Shown: positions 7,285-16,993 of the stretch, piece by piece
Layout of the letters: each line of letters begins with the position of its first letter
Position numbering within the stretch: the stretch's first letter is position 1
From: Mesopusillimonas faecipullorum
GTDB taxonomy: Bacteria; Pseudomonadota; Gammaproteobacteria; Burkholderiales; Burkholderiaceae_B
Direction: 5' to 3'
Length of the DNA: 64,000 nt
NCBI RefSeq assembly: GCF_020539505.1
Contig: NZ_JACDXW010000004.1
Span: 310,001-374,000, forward strand
Position numbers and translations under genes: made by a program
Notes under the pieces: generated by a model
Told to the model about the DNA's origin: nothing
Database searches by the model: none
What the model saw: the letters and a program-made list of their open reading frames with translations, nothing else

Positions 7285-9494
7285 GGCGGCTAGGCTTATT
7301 TGCGCTAACCTTGTTGTTGGGGCTAGGACTGACAGCCTGCTCTGACAGGGCGGTCAATAGCCCGCATCCAACAGGTGCGGAAGCCGGTAACACCCTGTTC
7401 ACGGCCTTCTCGCAACGTTCGCCTAAAAACCTAGATCCCGCAAAGTCTTACTCTAGCGACGAAACGCCGTTTACTTATTCCATTTACGAGCCCTTATATC
7501 GTTACGAATATCTGGTGCGGCCTTATCAGCTGGCGCCGCGTTTGGCCCAAGAGGTGGTTAAACCTGTTTTTTATGATGCGCAAGGGCGCCAGTTAGCGGA
7601 AGATGTCTCAGGCGATAAAGTCGCCATCAGCGTTTACGATATTCCCCTTCGCAAAGGGGTGCTCTTCGAGCCGCATCCTGCTTTCGCACTGGATACCAAC
7701 GGCCATCCCGTCTATTGGCCTATCACGCCCGAGCAACTGGCAGGCAAGTACTCCATTGCGGACTTCCCCGAAGTGGGCTCGCGCGAGCTGACCGCTCACG
7801 ATGTCGTCTTTGCGTTTCGGCGCTTGGCCAGCCCCAAGGTAGTCTCCCCCGTGTTTTCCGTTATGGCCGAGCACCTTGAGGGCATGCGTGAGTACAGCGA
7901 GCAGCTAAAGCAGGTTCTCGAAAGTGATGCCAGCCAACCGCACTGGGCTGTTCTGCAAGAGCTGGGGTTCCCCGGTGTTCAGGCGCTGGATGACCATACC
8001 GTGCGTTTCCGTGTTTTGGGCAAGTACCCTCAGTTCAAGTACTGGCTGGCCATGACCTTTGCCGCGCCTGTTCCTTGGGAGGCAGAGCGTTTTTATGACC
8101 AACCCGGCATGTTGCGGCATGGTCTGTCGTTGAATACCTGGCCAGTGGGTACCGGGCCTTATCGCCTGATAGAGTCCATTCCTAACCGTCGGCACGTACT
8201 AGAGCGTAATCCTAACTTCCGTGGGGAGCCTTACCCTTGCCACGGAGAGTTCGAGGATGCGTCGGCCGGGCTCCTGAATGATTGCGGTAAACCTACGCCT
8301 TTCATAGACCGCATTGTCTTTACCCTGGAAAAAGAAAGCGTGCCGTTACTGGGCAAGTTTTTGCAGGGTTACTACGATGTACCTGCAGCCCAAGACGCCG
8401 ACTATGGCATTGCCCTCACCGTGGCGGCGGGGGATTCCCCCGAGAAAGCACAACTATACGAAGACAGGGGCTTGCAATTGCTGACCAGTACCGAGGCCAG
8501 CATTTATTACCTGGGTTTCAATTGGTTGGACCCTGTCGTGGGTCGGGGCGACACTCCCGAGCAGCAAGAGCGCAACCGTAAGCTGCGCCAAGCGCTAAGC
8601 ATTGCCTTTGATTGGGAGCAATACATTTCCATCTTCCTGAATGGTCAGGGCGATGTGGCGCATGGGCCTGTGCCGCCGGGCATATTGGGGCATCATCCCT
8701 TGCCGGAAGGGCGTAATCGGTTGGTGTACGAGCTGCTGGATAACGTGGCCTCACGTCGCCCCATCGAGCAGGCACGCCAGTTGCTGGCCGAGGCCGGCTA
8801 TCCCGACGGGCGTGATGCCCGCACCGGGCAGCCCCTGTTGCTGTATTTTGATTCGGCTGGGGGTATGGGGGCCAGCGCCAGCCTGGACTGGATGCGGCGT
8901 CAGCTGAAACAGCTGAATATCGAGTTAGAGATTCGTGCCACGGATTACAACCGCTTCCAAGACAAGATGCGTACCGGTTCCGCCCAGATGTTTATGTGGG
9001 GGTGGATGGCGGACTACCCCGATGCCGAGAACTTTCTTTTCTTGTTGTATGGCCCGAACGCCAAGGCGGTGAATGGCGGAGAGAACGCCTCCAATTATCA
9101 GAATGCCGAGTTTGATCGCCTGTTCGAGCAAATGCGGTTTCTGGATGATGGGCCCAAGAAGGAAGAGCTGGTACGCCGCATGGTGGCGATCGTACAAAAC
9201 GACATGCCGTGGATGTTTGGTTTTCTGCCGCGTTCCGGCGGAGCCTACCAGTCTTGGGTGCGTAATGCACGGGCGACGCAGATGGTGCGTGACAATTTGC
9301 CGTATCTACGGCTAGAGCCCAAGGTTCGTACCGAAAAAATTCAGCAGTGGAACCAACCCTTGTGGTGGCCACTCTGGGGCGTGGCAGGGATTTGCCTGCT
9401 GGTAGCCGGCTTGGCCTGGTGGGCCGCGCGGCGCCGTGAGAAAGCCACGGGGCTTTCGGCGCAAGCCAATCATAACGCCGGAGAGTCGCCATGA
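7281..9494 (+). CDS. peptide-type ABC transporter substrate-binding lipoprotein (SBP family 5) with C-terminal membrane helix
   Basis: A 737-residue family 5 binding protein for oligopeptides or similar solutes. It has a lipoprotein signal with the lipobox LTAC (Cys20). The family core is clear from NTLFTAFSQRSPKNLDPAKSY through VGTGPYRL, LERNPNFRGEPY and the FNWLDP/LRQALS region. It is much longer than the usual 500-600 residues because of inserts. Unusually it ends in a hydrophobic helix (about residues 693-715, LWGVAGICLLVAGLAWW) followed by basic residues (ARRREK), which could anchor the C-terminus in the inner membrane. Stop and next start overlap as ATGA. The substrate is unknown. Confidence 0.9.
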   Translation: MRRLGLFALTLLLGLGLTACSDRAVNSPHPTGAEAGNTLFTAFSQRSPKNLDPAKSYSSDETPFTYSIYEPLYRYEYLVRPYQLAPRLAQEVVKPVFYDAQGRQLAEDVSGDKVAISVYDIPLRKGVLFEPHPAFALDTNGHPVYWPITPEQLAGKYSIADFPEVGSRELTAHDVVFAFRRLASPKVVSPVFSVMAEHLEGMREYSEQLKQVLESDASQPHWAVLQELGFPGVQALDDHTVRFRVLGKYPQFKYWLAMTFAAPVPWEAERFYDQPGMLRHGLSLNTWPVGTGPYRLIESIPNRRHVLERNPNFRGEPYPCHGEFEDASAGLLNDCGKPTPFIDRIVFTLEKESVPLLGKFLQGYYDVPAAQDADYGIALTVAAGDSPEKAQLYEDRGLQLLTSTEASIYYLGFNWLDPVVGRGDTPEQQERNRKLRQALSIAFDWEQYISIFLNGQGDVAHGPVPPGILGHHPLPEGRNRLVYELLDNVASRRPIEQARQLLAEAGYPDGRDARTGQPLLLYFDSAGGMGASASLDWMRRQLKQLNIELEIRATDYNRFQDKMRTGSAQMFMWGWMADYPDAENFLFLLYGPNAKAVNGGENASNYQNAEFDRLFEQMRFLDDGPKKEELVRRMVAIVQNDMPWMFGFLPRSGGAYQSWVRNARATQMVRDNLPYLRLEPKVRTEKIQQWNQPLWWPLWGVAGICLLVAGLAWWAARRREKATGLSAQANHNAGESP

Positions 9495-10471
9495 TTACGT
9501 ACATTTGCCGCCGTCTGGCGTATGGCGTATTGGTGCTGCTAGGGGTCAATATTCTGACCTTCCTGCTTTTTTTTACCGTCAACACACCCGACGACATGGC
9601 ACGCATGGCGATTGGGGGGCAGCGTATCAGCCAAGAGGCCGTTGAGCGCTGGAAGCTTGAGCGCGGATACGACAAGCCCTTGTTTTTCAATACCCAGGCT
9701 GCCGGTGGCGATAAGCTGACAGACACCATTTTTTATGAGCGCTCGCTGCCTTTGCTCAGGCTGGATTTCGGCCTCTCGGATGCGGGGCACGATATAAGCC
9801 ACGAAATACGCCAGCGTATGGGGCCCAGTCTGGCATTGGCCTTGCCCACTTTTATATTGGGGCTGGGAGTATGCATTGCCTTTGCGTTCTGGCTGGTGTT
9901 TTTCCGCTATACGGCAATAGATTTTGCCGGCGTGGTGATGTGCGTGGTGTTGCTATCGATCTCGGGGCTGTTTTATATCATCGCCGGCCAATGGCTGTTT
10001 GCAAAAGTATTGCGCTGGGTGCCTTATTCCGGTTTCGGCGAGGCCTGGTGGGACAGTCTGAGGTTTCTGGCCTTACCTGTGCTGGTGGCCATCATCAGCA
10101 GATTGGGAGGTGAAGCGCGCTTCTATCGCACGTTATTTCTCGAAGAAATCAACAAAGAATATGTGCGTACGGCCCGCGCCAAAGGCTTGGCCGAGCGCGT
10201 GGTCATGTTCCGGCATGTCTTGCGCAATGCCATGTTGCCTATCTTGACCGGGTCGGTATCCGCCATTCCCTTATTGTTCATGGGCAGTTTGATTGCAGAG
10301 TCCTTCTTTGGTATTCCAGGGCTGGGCAGCTACACCATAGATGCCATCAATGCCCAGGATTTTTCCATCGTAAGAGCGATGGTGTTTCTTGGGTCGGCGT
10401 TGTATATCGTGGGCCTTATATTGGCCGACGTTTCTTACACCTTGGCTGACCCGCGTGTGCGTTTTGAATAA
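9491..10471 (+). CDS. peptide-type ABC transporter permease (DppB/OppB/YejB-like)
   Basis: A 326-residue inner-membrane permease. It has the typical N-terminus (first helix then an outside loop) and several later spans. The cytoplasmic coupling loop that docks the ATPase is visible as EYVRTARAKGLAERVVMFRHVLRNAMLP. The end ADVSYTLADPRVRFE is typical of DppB/OppB. It starts inside the stop codon of the binding-protein gene and is followed after 20 bases by the partner permease. The outside loop after helix 1 carries an acidic and aromatic stretch not seen in the shortest family members. Confidence 0.92.
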   Translation: MITYICRRLAYGVLVLLGVNILTFLLFFTVNTPDDMARMAIGGQRISQEAVERWKLERGYDKPLFFNTQAAGGDKLTDTIFYERSLPLLRLDFGLSDAGHDISHEIRQRMGPSLALALPTFILGLGVCIAFAFWLVFFRYTAIDFAGVVMCVVLLSISGLFYIIAGQWLFAKVLRWVPYSGFGEAWWDSLRFLALPVLVAIISRLGGEARFYRTLFLEEINKEYVRTARAKGLAERVVMFRHVLRNAMLPILTGSVSAIPLLFMGSLIAESFFGIPGLGSYTIDAINAQDFSIVRAMVFLGSALYIVGLILADVSYTLADPRVRFE

Positions 10472-10491
10472 TTCTCGACAGGCCTAAACCC

Positions 10492-11952
10492 ATGCCCAAG
10501 TTCACCTTGCTCTGGACGGATGCCTTCATATTGGGTCTGGCTGTCGCACTTTGTGTGTATGCCATCCATGTCGCACGCAGGCCAAATTTGCGCCGCGTGT
10601 GGAGTACGGTTGCCGCCGACGCACCGGCCATGTGTGCCAGCGTTATTTTGACGGTTTTTTTCTTGGTGGCGGTGCTCGATTCCATTCATTACCGTCCTGT
10701 TATTCCGCCACAAGAGGGTGAGGTCGCTAGCGAAACCAAGTATTCGCCCGTGGTGCGCTCGGTGCTGGACGACCTAATGGGCTTGACGCGCATGGGTAGC
10801 CCCGAAAACACGTATTCCGCCCCTTTATCTTTGTATCAATTCACCAAAGAAACGCAATGGGTTAACGGCGAGGCACAGCGCGTATACCCGCGGCTTCTCA
10901 ATGCCGGGCTAGGGCTGCAAAACGATGAGCAGCGCGCTGAGGACATTCAGGCGCGAGTGCTTCAAGGTTTGCTTTTCGGGGCCGTGGCGGCTGTGTTGTT
11001 GGCTGTGCTGTTAACGCTGGCGCATTGGCGCGCCAGCGGCTCCATCTGGCGAGCTTGGCTGTCTTGGTGGCGAGCCGAGTCGGGCATACGTTGGCGTGCC
11101 ATCTGGCTTACCTGGCTGTTGCTGTGCCTTATCGCTGGCGTCGGGCTGGCGCTTGCGGGTAACTATCATGTTCTGGGAACCGATAGAACCGGCAATGATG
11201 TATTGGGCCTGTCTTTGAAAGGGCTGCGAACCGCTTGGGTAATTGGAACGCTGACCACGCTGGCCATGTTGCCCCCGGCGCTGCTGTTTGGAATTTCGGC
11301 CGGCTACTTCAAGGGGCGTGTCGATGATGTCATTCAATATGTTTACACCACGCTGACCTCTATTCCAGGCGTCTTGCTTATTGCGGCTTGCGTGTTGATG
11401 ATGCAGGTTTACATTGATACCCATCCCGACTTGTTCCCAACCATGGCCGCACGCGCCGATCTGCGTTTGTTCTTGCTGTGTGTGATTCTTGGGCTTACCG
11501 GGTGGGCAGGGCTATGTCGCATGTTGCGCGCCGAGACGCTCAAGTTGCGAGAGCTCGAATACGTGCAAGCGGCCAAAGCCTTTGGCGTGAGCCATCTGCG
11601 GATTATGTTGCGGCATCTTTTGCCCAACCTCATGCATATTGTTTTGATCACAGCCGCTTTGGAGTTCTCCGGTCTGGTGCTTTACGAGGCTGTTCTATCC
11701 TACTTAGGTATAGGCGTGGATCCCGCTACGCCTTCGTTTGGCACCATGATTGATGCCGCTCGTCTTGAAATGGCTCGCGACCCTATGATTTGGTGGAGTC
11801 TTTTGGCTGCCTTTACTTTCATGTTGGCCTTGGTGCTGTCGGCCAACCTGTTCGCCGATGCTGTGCAACGTGCCTTTGATCCTCGTGCTCGACGTATCAG
11901 GGGCCGCTCGGTTTTGCGTTCCCGCAAGCAGCAAGTAAAGGGGGCGGCATGA
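10492..11952 (+). CDS. peptide-type ABC transporter permease (DppC/OppC/YejE-like), long form
   Basis: A 486-residue partner permease, longer than usual (about 300-340). The extra length is two N-terminal hydrophobic segments and an outside domain before the core. The core has the OppC-type sequence HVLGTDRTGNDVL, the ATPase-coupling loop EYVQAAKAFGVSHLRIMLRHLLPN, and LSYLGIGVDPATPSFGTMI near the end. The C-terminal ADAVQRAFDPRAR is the standard family ending. The ATG at 10492 comes soon after the previous stop. Its own stop overlaps the ATPase ATG as ATGA. With the DppB-like protein it forms the membrane channel. Confidence 0.9.
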   Translation: MPKFTLLWTDAFILGLAVALCVYAIHVARRPNLRRVWSTVAADAPAMCASVILTVFFLVAVLDSIHYRPVIPPQEGEVASETKYSPVVRSVLDDLMGLTRMGSPENTYSAPLSLYQFTKETQWVNGEAQRVYPRLLNAGLGLQNDEQRAEDIQARVLQGLLFGAVAAVLLAVLLTLAHWRASGSIWRAWLSWWRAESGIRWRAIWLTWLLLCLIAGVGLALAGNYHVLGTDRTGNDVLGLSLKGLRTAWVIGTLTTLAMLPPALLFGISAGYFKGRVDDVIQYVYTTLTSIPGVLLIAACVLMMQVYIDTHPDLFPTMAARADLRLFLLCVILGLTGWAGLCRMLRAETLKLRELEYVQAAKAFGVSHLRIMLRHLLPNLMHIVLITAALEFSGLVLYEAVLSYLGIGVDPATPSFGTMIDAARLEMARDPMIWWSLLAAFTFMLALVLSANLFADAVQRAFDPRARRIRGRSVLRSRKQQVKGAA

Positions 11953-13631
11953 GCACCAATTCCGTGTTGCTGCGGGTGCGCGATCTTTCCATAGAGGTGG
12001 AAACCGACGAGCGCGTCATGCAGGCGGTAAACAGTCTGAGCCTATCCGTTTCGCGTGGGCAGACCTTTGCTTTGGTAGGGGAATCGGGCAGCGGTAAAAG
12101 CATGACGGCATTGGCCTTGTTACGTTTGCTGCCCGAAGCTGCGGCGGTAACAGAAGGCTCAGTCGAACTGGACGATACCGAGCTTCTGCGCCTACCCGAG
12201 GCAAGTATGCGAGCTGTGCGCGGGGGGCGCATAGGCATGGTGTTTCAAGAGCCGGCTTCGTGCTTGAACCCGGTTTTAAGCATAGGTAGTCAAATCCTTG
12301 AAACCGTGCACGCACATACCCCCTTGCGAGGGGCTGCGGCTCGCGAGCGTGCTGCTGCCTGGCTTGAACGAGTAGGCATAGAAGAGCCGGAAAAGCGCCT
12401 GAACGATTATCCCTTCCAGTTTTCTGGGGGACAGAAGCAGCGCATCATGATTGCCATGGCTTTGGCCGCCGAACCCAGTCTTTTGATTGCGGATGAGCCC
12501 ACCACAGCCTTGGATGTGACTGTGCAGGCGCAGATTCTGGAGTTGTTGCGAAGCATTCAACAAGAGATGGGTTTGGCCATGCTGCTGATCACCCACGATC
12601 TTGCTGTAGTGAGGCAGGTTGCTGACTGGGTTTCCCTCATGCGGGGCGGAGAAATACTGGACACTTCTCCTGTGCCCGAGTTTTTTTCGGCGCCACGTCA
12701 TCCTTATGCTAGGCAGTTGCTCGCAGCCATTCCCACCTTCGACAAAAGAGGGCAGCGCCTGAGCGTGCAGCAGGCAGAGCCGGCTAACAATGCCTCGCCG
12801 GTGGTTTCCAAACACACAGATGCTAAAGAGCAGGCTCAATCCCTGCTGTTGCGGGTCGAAGGCTTATCGGTGGCTTATGAGCAACGACGTTACGCCGGTT
12901 TGGTGCGCACCAGCGTGCCGGTTGTGCACCACGTTAGCTTCGAGCTGCATGAAGGAGAAACATTGGCTCTGGTGGGGGGCTCAGGTTGCGGTAAAACCAC
13001 GACTGCCAAGGCCTTGCTAGGCTTGCTGGATAAAAGTGCCAAGCTTGGCGGCCAGGCTTGGCTTTCGGGGCGGCCTCTGGTGGATGCAGACAAGCGTGCC
13101 AAAAGAGTCATGAGACGTGCCATGCAGGTGGTGTTCCAAGACCCTTATGCCTCTTTGAACCCGCGTATACGAGTGGGTGAGATTCTGGCTGAGGGCATGC
13201 GCGCGCTTAAGCCCGCTTTAAGCCACCCCGAGGTGCAGCGCCATGCGGCGCAGTGGATGGAAAGGGTAGGGCTACCTGCCGATGCGCTGCAGCGTTATCC
13301 GCACGAATTCTCGGGTGGGCAGCGCCAGCGTATTGCCATTGCTCGCGCCTTGGCGGTTGAGCCCGCCTTACTCATTCTTGATGAACCTACCTCGGCTCTG
13401 GACGTCTCAGTGCAGGCGCAGATTCTGGAGTTGCTGATGGATCTGCAGCGCCAATATCGCATGGCGTATTTATTCATCACCCACAATTTCGGTGTGGTTG
13501 AATACATGGCCGATAGAATGGCTGTCATGCATGAAGGCCGTATCGTAGAGCAGGGCCTCGTCGAGTCGGTCTTGCGTCATCCCGAGCATTCGCAAACACG
13601 AGCCTTGTTGGCAGCGGTGCCAAGGCTATAA
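11949..13631 (+). CDS. peptide-type ABC transporter ATPase, two nucleotide-binding domains fused (DppD-DppF/YejF-like)
   Basis: A 560-residue protein with two complete ABC cassettes. The first has Walker A GESGSGKS, signature SGGQKQR and Walker B LLIADEPT. The second has Walker A GGSGCGKT, signature SGGQRQR and Walker B LLILDEPT. After the first cassette sits the C-terminal oligopeptide-transporter helper segment (HPYARQLLAAIP). The fused form is like E. coli YejF, and the gene order SBP-permease-permease-fused ATPase is the same as yejABEF, so one transcript gives a whole importer. It powers uptake of peptide-like solutes. Confidence 0.93.
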   Translation: MSTNSVLLRVRDLSIEVETDERVMQAVNSLSLSVSRGQTFALVGESGSGKSMTALALLRLLPEAAAVTEGSVELDDTELLRLPEASMRAVRGGRIGMVFQEPASCLNPVLSIGSQILETVHAHTPLRGAAARERAAAWLERVGIEEPEKRLNDYPFQFSGGQKQRIMIAMALAAEPSLLIADEPTTALDVTVQAQILELLRSIQQEMGLAMLLITHDLAVVRQVADWVSLMRGGEILDTSPVPEFFSAPRHPYARQLLAAIPTFDKRGQRLSVQQAEPANNASPVVSKHTDAKEQAQSLLLRVEGLSVAYEQRRYAGLVRTSVPVVHHVSFELHEGETLALVGGSGCGKTTTAKALLGLLDKSAKLGGQAWLSGRPLVDADKRAKRVMRRAMQVVFQDPYASLNPRIRVGEILAEGMRALKPALSHPEVQRHAAQWMERVGLPADALQRYPHEFSGGQRQRIAIARALAVEPALLILDEPTSALDVSVQAQILELLMDLQRQYRMAYLFITHNFGVVEYMADRMAVMHEGRIVEQGLVESVLRHPEHSQTRALLAAVPRL

Positions 13632-13647
13632 AACGAGGTAGTTCGTC

Positions 13648-14085
13648 ATGGAAAAAAGCTCGATCGGTCTGGGGCGTCTGGATAAGTTGTTGGGCTTTAA
13701 TATCCGCCTGACTTACTCATACTTTATGGTTAACTGGGCTCGAGAAGTTCAGCCCTTGGGCTTGACGCCGCTAGAGTTCACGGTGCTGGCGGCGATAGAT
13801 GCCAATGAGGCCGTGTCGGCCATGGATATTTCCAAACGACTGAACATTGCCATGCCAAATGTGGTGGCACTGGTTACCAAAATGTCCAAAGCAGGGCACG
13901 TGTGCCGCGATAAGGACAAATCCGATGGGCGACGGCAGCTGTTGACCTTGACGCCTTCGGGGACGGAGCTAGTGCTTGCCATAGAGCAAGCCATCATCAA
14001 GGCGGATGCCGCCCTGATTAGTAAATTGACGCCCGAGGAAGCCAAGGAGTTCATGCGTTTGCTTAAGCGTTTGCAACCCTATTAA
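13648..14085 (+). CDS. MarR family transcriptional regulator
   Basis: A 145-residue winged-helix regulator of MarR type. The central helix-turn-helix is LDISKRLNIAMPNVVALVTKM-like (about residues 60-85), followed by the wing sequence CRDKDKSDGRRQLLTLTPSG, which has the family's D-x-R-x-x-x-L-x-L-T motif. It begins 16 bases after the ABC ATPase gene, so it is probably in the same transcript and may control the transporter, though no operator was found. The ligand is unknown; family members often bind small aromatic acids. Confidence 0.85.
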   Translation: MEKSSIGLGRLDKLLGFNIRLTYSYFMVNWAREVQPLGLTPLEFTVLAAIDANEAVSAMDISKRLNIAMPNVVALVTKMSKAGHVCRDKDKSDGRRQLLTLTPSGTELVLAIEQAIIKADAALISKLTPEEAKEFMRLLKRLQPY

Positions 14086-14114
14086 GAGATCGCTGTGTGC
14101 CAATAGAAACAGGC

Positions 14115-14143
14115 CCCGAACCTGGCTTGCGCCAGATTCAGGG
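14115..14143. terminator. hairpin between convergent genes, possible terminator
   Basis: CTGGC-TTGC-GCCAG (14122-14135) is extended outward by GAA/TTC and CCC/GGG with small bulges. It lies between the MarR gene and the convergent acylase gene. There is no clear T run on either side, so the role is uncertain. Confidence 0.35.
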
Positions 14144-14167
14144 CCCGGTTCTACTCCCCCCAGGAGT

Positions 14168-16714
14168 CTAGCGCTCTACATTAAGCGTTTGGGTGCTAAC
14201 TGCTTGGACGTCGTTCAAGCTGCCTGGCTTGAGTTTGAAGTCGCCGTACAACTTCAACTGATCTTGATAGTGTGGGCTGGCCGACCCATCGGGAGCGACG
14301 AAGCCACTTTGTCCGGGTGCGATGACGTCCGCGTAATCCAGTTGATTCCCTTTGAAAGTCACCATGTGGTTGGCGGTGCCGCGTGCCATTTCGGCAGGAA
14401 GCGATACGGCCTGGTCTGCGGTGTTGACGGTAACGCCGCCAATGGCCCTGACCCCGAAGGTATGAGGGATAAGCGGAGACAGCCAGTCGTTGAGGGTGGC
14501 ATGTCCAAAACGAGCGGTCAGGTCTTGCACGGAATCAGCCATGACCCGGTTGATGACGTCATTGCGGCTTTCGCCATTAAGGAAGTCATAGTTCTGGGCA
14601 ACCGTGGCTTCTTCACCCAGCAAGGCGTTTAGCGCGACGTTAACGCCTATGGATGTAGAGGCCGCCGACGCGTTTCTATACTGTGCCCAATAGGCGTCCG
14701 GCAAATCGTCGCGCAAAGCGGCTTCTACCAGTTTGGGCAGCCAGGTACGGAAGATGGTGTAGGCAGCAGAGTCGTAGACACCCGTTTCAGCATTGGGGTG
14801 GCTGTAGCCGTCCCAGTCAGCCAAGACTTCGTAAACTGGTTTAAGCGGGTCACCTTCAGCCAAGGCCTGACTGGCTTCTGCCAGCAGGGGCTTGAAGTAG
14901 TTGAAGTTGACTTCTGTGTGCGAAACAATCTCGTTGGTTTCGTGGAATTCCTCTAAAGTCAGCTTTTCCTTTCGGTTGACGGCGTTGTTGATAACATTGA
15001 CGTGGTGAGCTCGGCCCCAGAACTGGTAGTCAGCGTTATCCCACGAAGCACTGACTTTGTTGTTCCAGTTAATGATCTCGCCCGACTCGGGGTTCAAAAC
15101 CTTAGGCTGCTTGGAGAAAGGTAGTGCACCCAGCCAATCGGCGGAACCATCGCCTGGCAACGGTAAGCGGAAGTCGTGGCCTGAAGGTTTCTCGACGAAC
15201 GCCCCTAAGTAGGCTGCACCGATGTTGTTATCGGCATCCACGTAATACCAGTTAAGCGAAGCTGCGATTTTGCTGCCTTGTTCCAGATACTCTTGCCAGT
15301 TCTGTGCCTTGTTCATTTTGGACCAAGCAATCAGCGTGCTCACTTCCTGACCGACCCAAGTTCGTCCCCGTGCATACGCTACACCTTGAGCCTCGTCGAA
15401 GCTGTCGATCTGGCCGTAATGGCTGGACAGAAACTCCACCGAGACATCGTCAGCACCCTTGACGGAAATCGTTTCGGTGCGTTTGGTCAAATTGCGCCAG
15501 CCGCCATTGTGGCGGTATTGCATGGGGTTGTTGGGATTGATTTGCAGTTGGAAAATATCGACTGTGTCACCGAAACCTACAGTCACGCCCCAACCGATTT
15601 TGTCGTTAGCACCCCACATGATCATAGGGAAACCCCAGTGGCTGGTACCCACGGCGTTATAGCCTGCGCCATGCAAACCTACACCAAAGGCGTTGGTGGG
15701 GTTGTTGTTGCCATATTGTGGGCCGATGTAAAGGGCGGCTTGGCCTTCTTCTACTCTGTCGCCGTTGAGTAGCCAAGTATTAGAAGCGCGCGGAAAATAA
15801 TCAGGTCCAGTGCCTCCATAGTTTTCCATTTCAGCCGCAAGAGTTTCATTAATAACTTCAGGTGACACTCGCTGCACTAACTTTGTTGGAGCTTGGCTTG
15901 CTCCTTTTGGTAACAGGGCTGCGACGGTGGTTTTCGCCCATGTCGCCAAATCGTTTGTCCAAGAGGCAAGTGAGGTGCCAGCTTGACGGGGCTGCCCTAG
16001 TGCGACATTAGTGATGTCGGACTCTTTTATGCTGGTGGGCGAGGCAGGGTCATTCTTCCATCGAAGCTGGTCAAAAATATTTTTGCCTGTTTGTTCGCCG
16101 TGTCGTTGCTGTAGGGCGCTGAGTAAACCGAGGTTGGCGACTTCAGAATTAGAGTCGGCGAAATTGGCCAAAGAGCCGCGGAAGTATGCTGCGACCAGAT
16201 CCAAAGCGGATATAGGTGTGGGAGCAATGCCAAAGTCTGAAAATTGCTTGGGCATTAGGCTATCGGGTGCGGCAAGCACTTCCTGCAGACGTTTGTTGTA
16301 TCCGTCGGCCCAGCCAACCAGAATATCGCGGTCTGCCTTGGGCAGCTCGTCGATTTGCTGTTGCAAAGTCTTGGCATCATAGGCTTTGCGAGCAGCCTTA
16401 TCGGCTTCAATGTAATCGGCACCCAAGGCTTCGGCTGTGGTGCCGCGTGCCATGCGCTTGATCATTTCCCATTGGAACAGGCGGTCTTCAGCCACGGCAT
16501 AACCCATGCCATAGAAAAGGGAATACGTGTCTTCTGCGTAAATGTGCGGGGTGCCGTACTTGTCGCGCTTGATGGTGATTTCGGAGGCTTTTGGAGGGTC
16601 TGTGGGATCACTGGCGTTAGAATCATCGCCGCTGCTTCCGCCGCACGCGGCCAGTAAAGCGGTGCAAAGCAGTGTGGCGCAAAGCAAATGTGGCTTGCCG
16701 GGGTGGGAATGCAT
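14168..16714 (-). CDS. penicillin acylase family N-terminal-nucleophile hydrolase, lipoprotein form
   Basis: An 848-residue amidohydrolase precursor of the penicillin G acylase/AHL acylase family. It has a lipoprotein signal with LLAAC (Cys24) and then a Gly/Ser/Asp linker (GGSSGDDS). The N-terminal domain runs from DKYGTPHIYAED through YAVAEDRLFQWEM. The spacer ends at Ser311 in PRASNTWLL, the expected self-cleavage point where Ser311 becomes the catalytic nucleophile. The beta chain follows with GLHGAGYNAVGTSHWGFP and the C-terminal HTFGVRAIGG and GNQL parts. The family cleaves amide bonds of phenylacetyl-beta-lactams or acyl-homoserine lactones; which one here is not known. It is transcribed alone, with the MarR gene convergent. 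Confidence 0.88.
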   Translation of the reverse strand: MHSHPGKPHLLCATLLCTALLAACGGSSGDDSNASDPTDPPKASEITIKRDKYGTPHIYAEDTYSLFYGMGYAVAEDRLFQWEMIKRMARGTTAEALGADYIEADKAARKAYDAKTLQQQIDELPKADRDILVGWADGYNKRLQEVLAAPDSLMPKQFSDFGIAPTPISALDLVAAYFRGSLANFADSNSEVANLGLLSALQQRHGEQTGKNIFDQLRWKNDPASPTSIKESDITNVALGQPRQAGTSLASWTNDLATWAKTTVAALLPKGASQAPTKLVQRVSPEVINETLAAEMENYGGTGPDYFPRASNTWLLNGDRVEEGQAALYIGPQYGNNNPTNAFGVGLHGAGYNAVGTSHWGFPMIMWGANDKIGWGVTVGFGDTVDIFQLQINPNNPMQYRHNGGWRNLTKRTETISVKGADDVSVEFLSSHYGQIDSFDEAQGVAYARGRTWVGQEVSTLIAWSKMNKAQNWQEYLEQGSKIAASLNWYYVDADNNIGAAYLGAFVEKPSGHDFRLPLPGDGSADWLGALPFSKQPKVLNPESGEIINWNNKVSASWDNADYQFWGRAHHVNVINNAVNRKEKLTLEEFHETNEIVSHTEVNFNYFKPLLAEASQALAEGDPLKPVYEVLADWDGYSHPNAETGVYDSAAYTIFRTWLPKLVEAALRDDLPDAYWAQYRNASAASTSIGVNVALNALLGEEATVAQNYDFLNGESRNDVINRVMADSVQDLTARFGHATLNDWLSPLIPHTFGVRAIGGVTVNTADQAVSLPAEMARGTANHMVTFKGNQLDYADVIAPGQSGFVAPDGSASPHYQDQLKLYGDFKLKPGSLNDVQAVSTQTLNVER

Positions 16715-16900
16715 GCTGATGTCTCCGAATATTGATGGTTCTCGCGCTGAGCAGGTCTTGTTTTCTTTACGCGAGCCGCCCGGACTAGGGGCGCAAGAAT
16801 ATTTTAGTTATGAGTCATCACAATTTATCTCGAGATTAACCCTAGGTTTTTGGTCGTATTTGTATCAATAGATATCTAATGCAGTTTTTTTGCGGGGACG

Positions 16901-16927
16901 AAAAAATGCCGCCCATGGGCGGCATTT
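16901..16927 (-). terminator. rho-independent terminator of argF
   Basis: A 10-bp stem (16918-16927 with 16904-16913 on the minus strand, AAATGCCGCC arms) around CATG is followed by a T run on the minus strand (complement of the A run at 16901-16906). It lies 67 bases beyond the argF stop. Confidence 0.75.
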
Positions 16928-16993
16928 AGAGAGCATGTGGCGGTACGTAAATGGGATGCCTTAGACTAAGGCTGCTGGCGTACCTGTGTTTTG

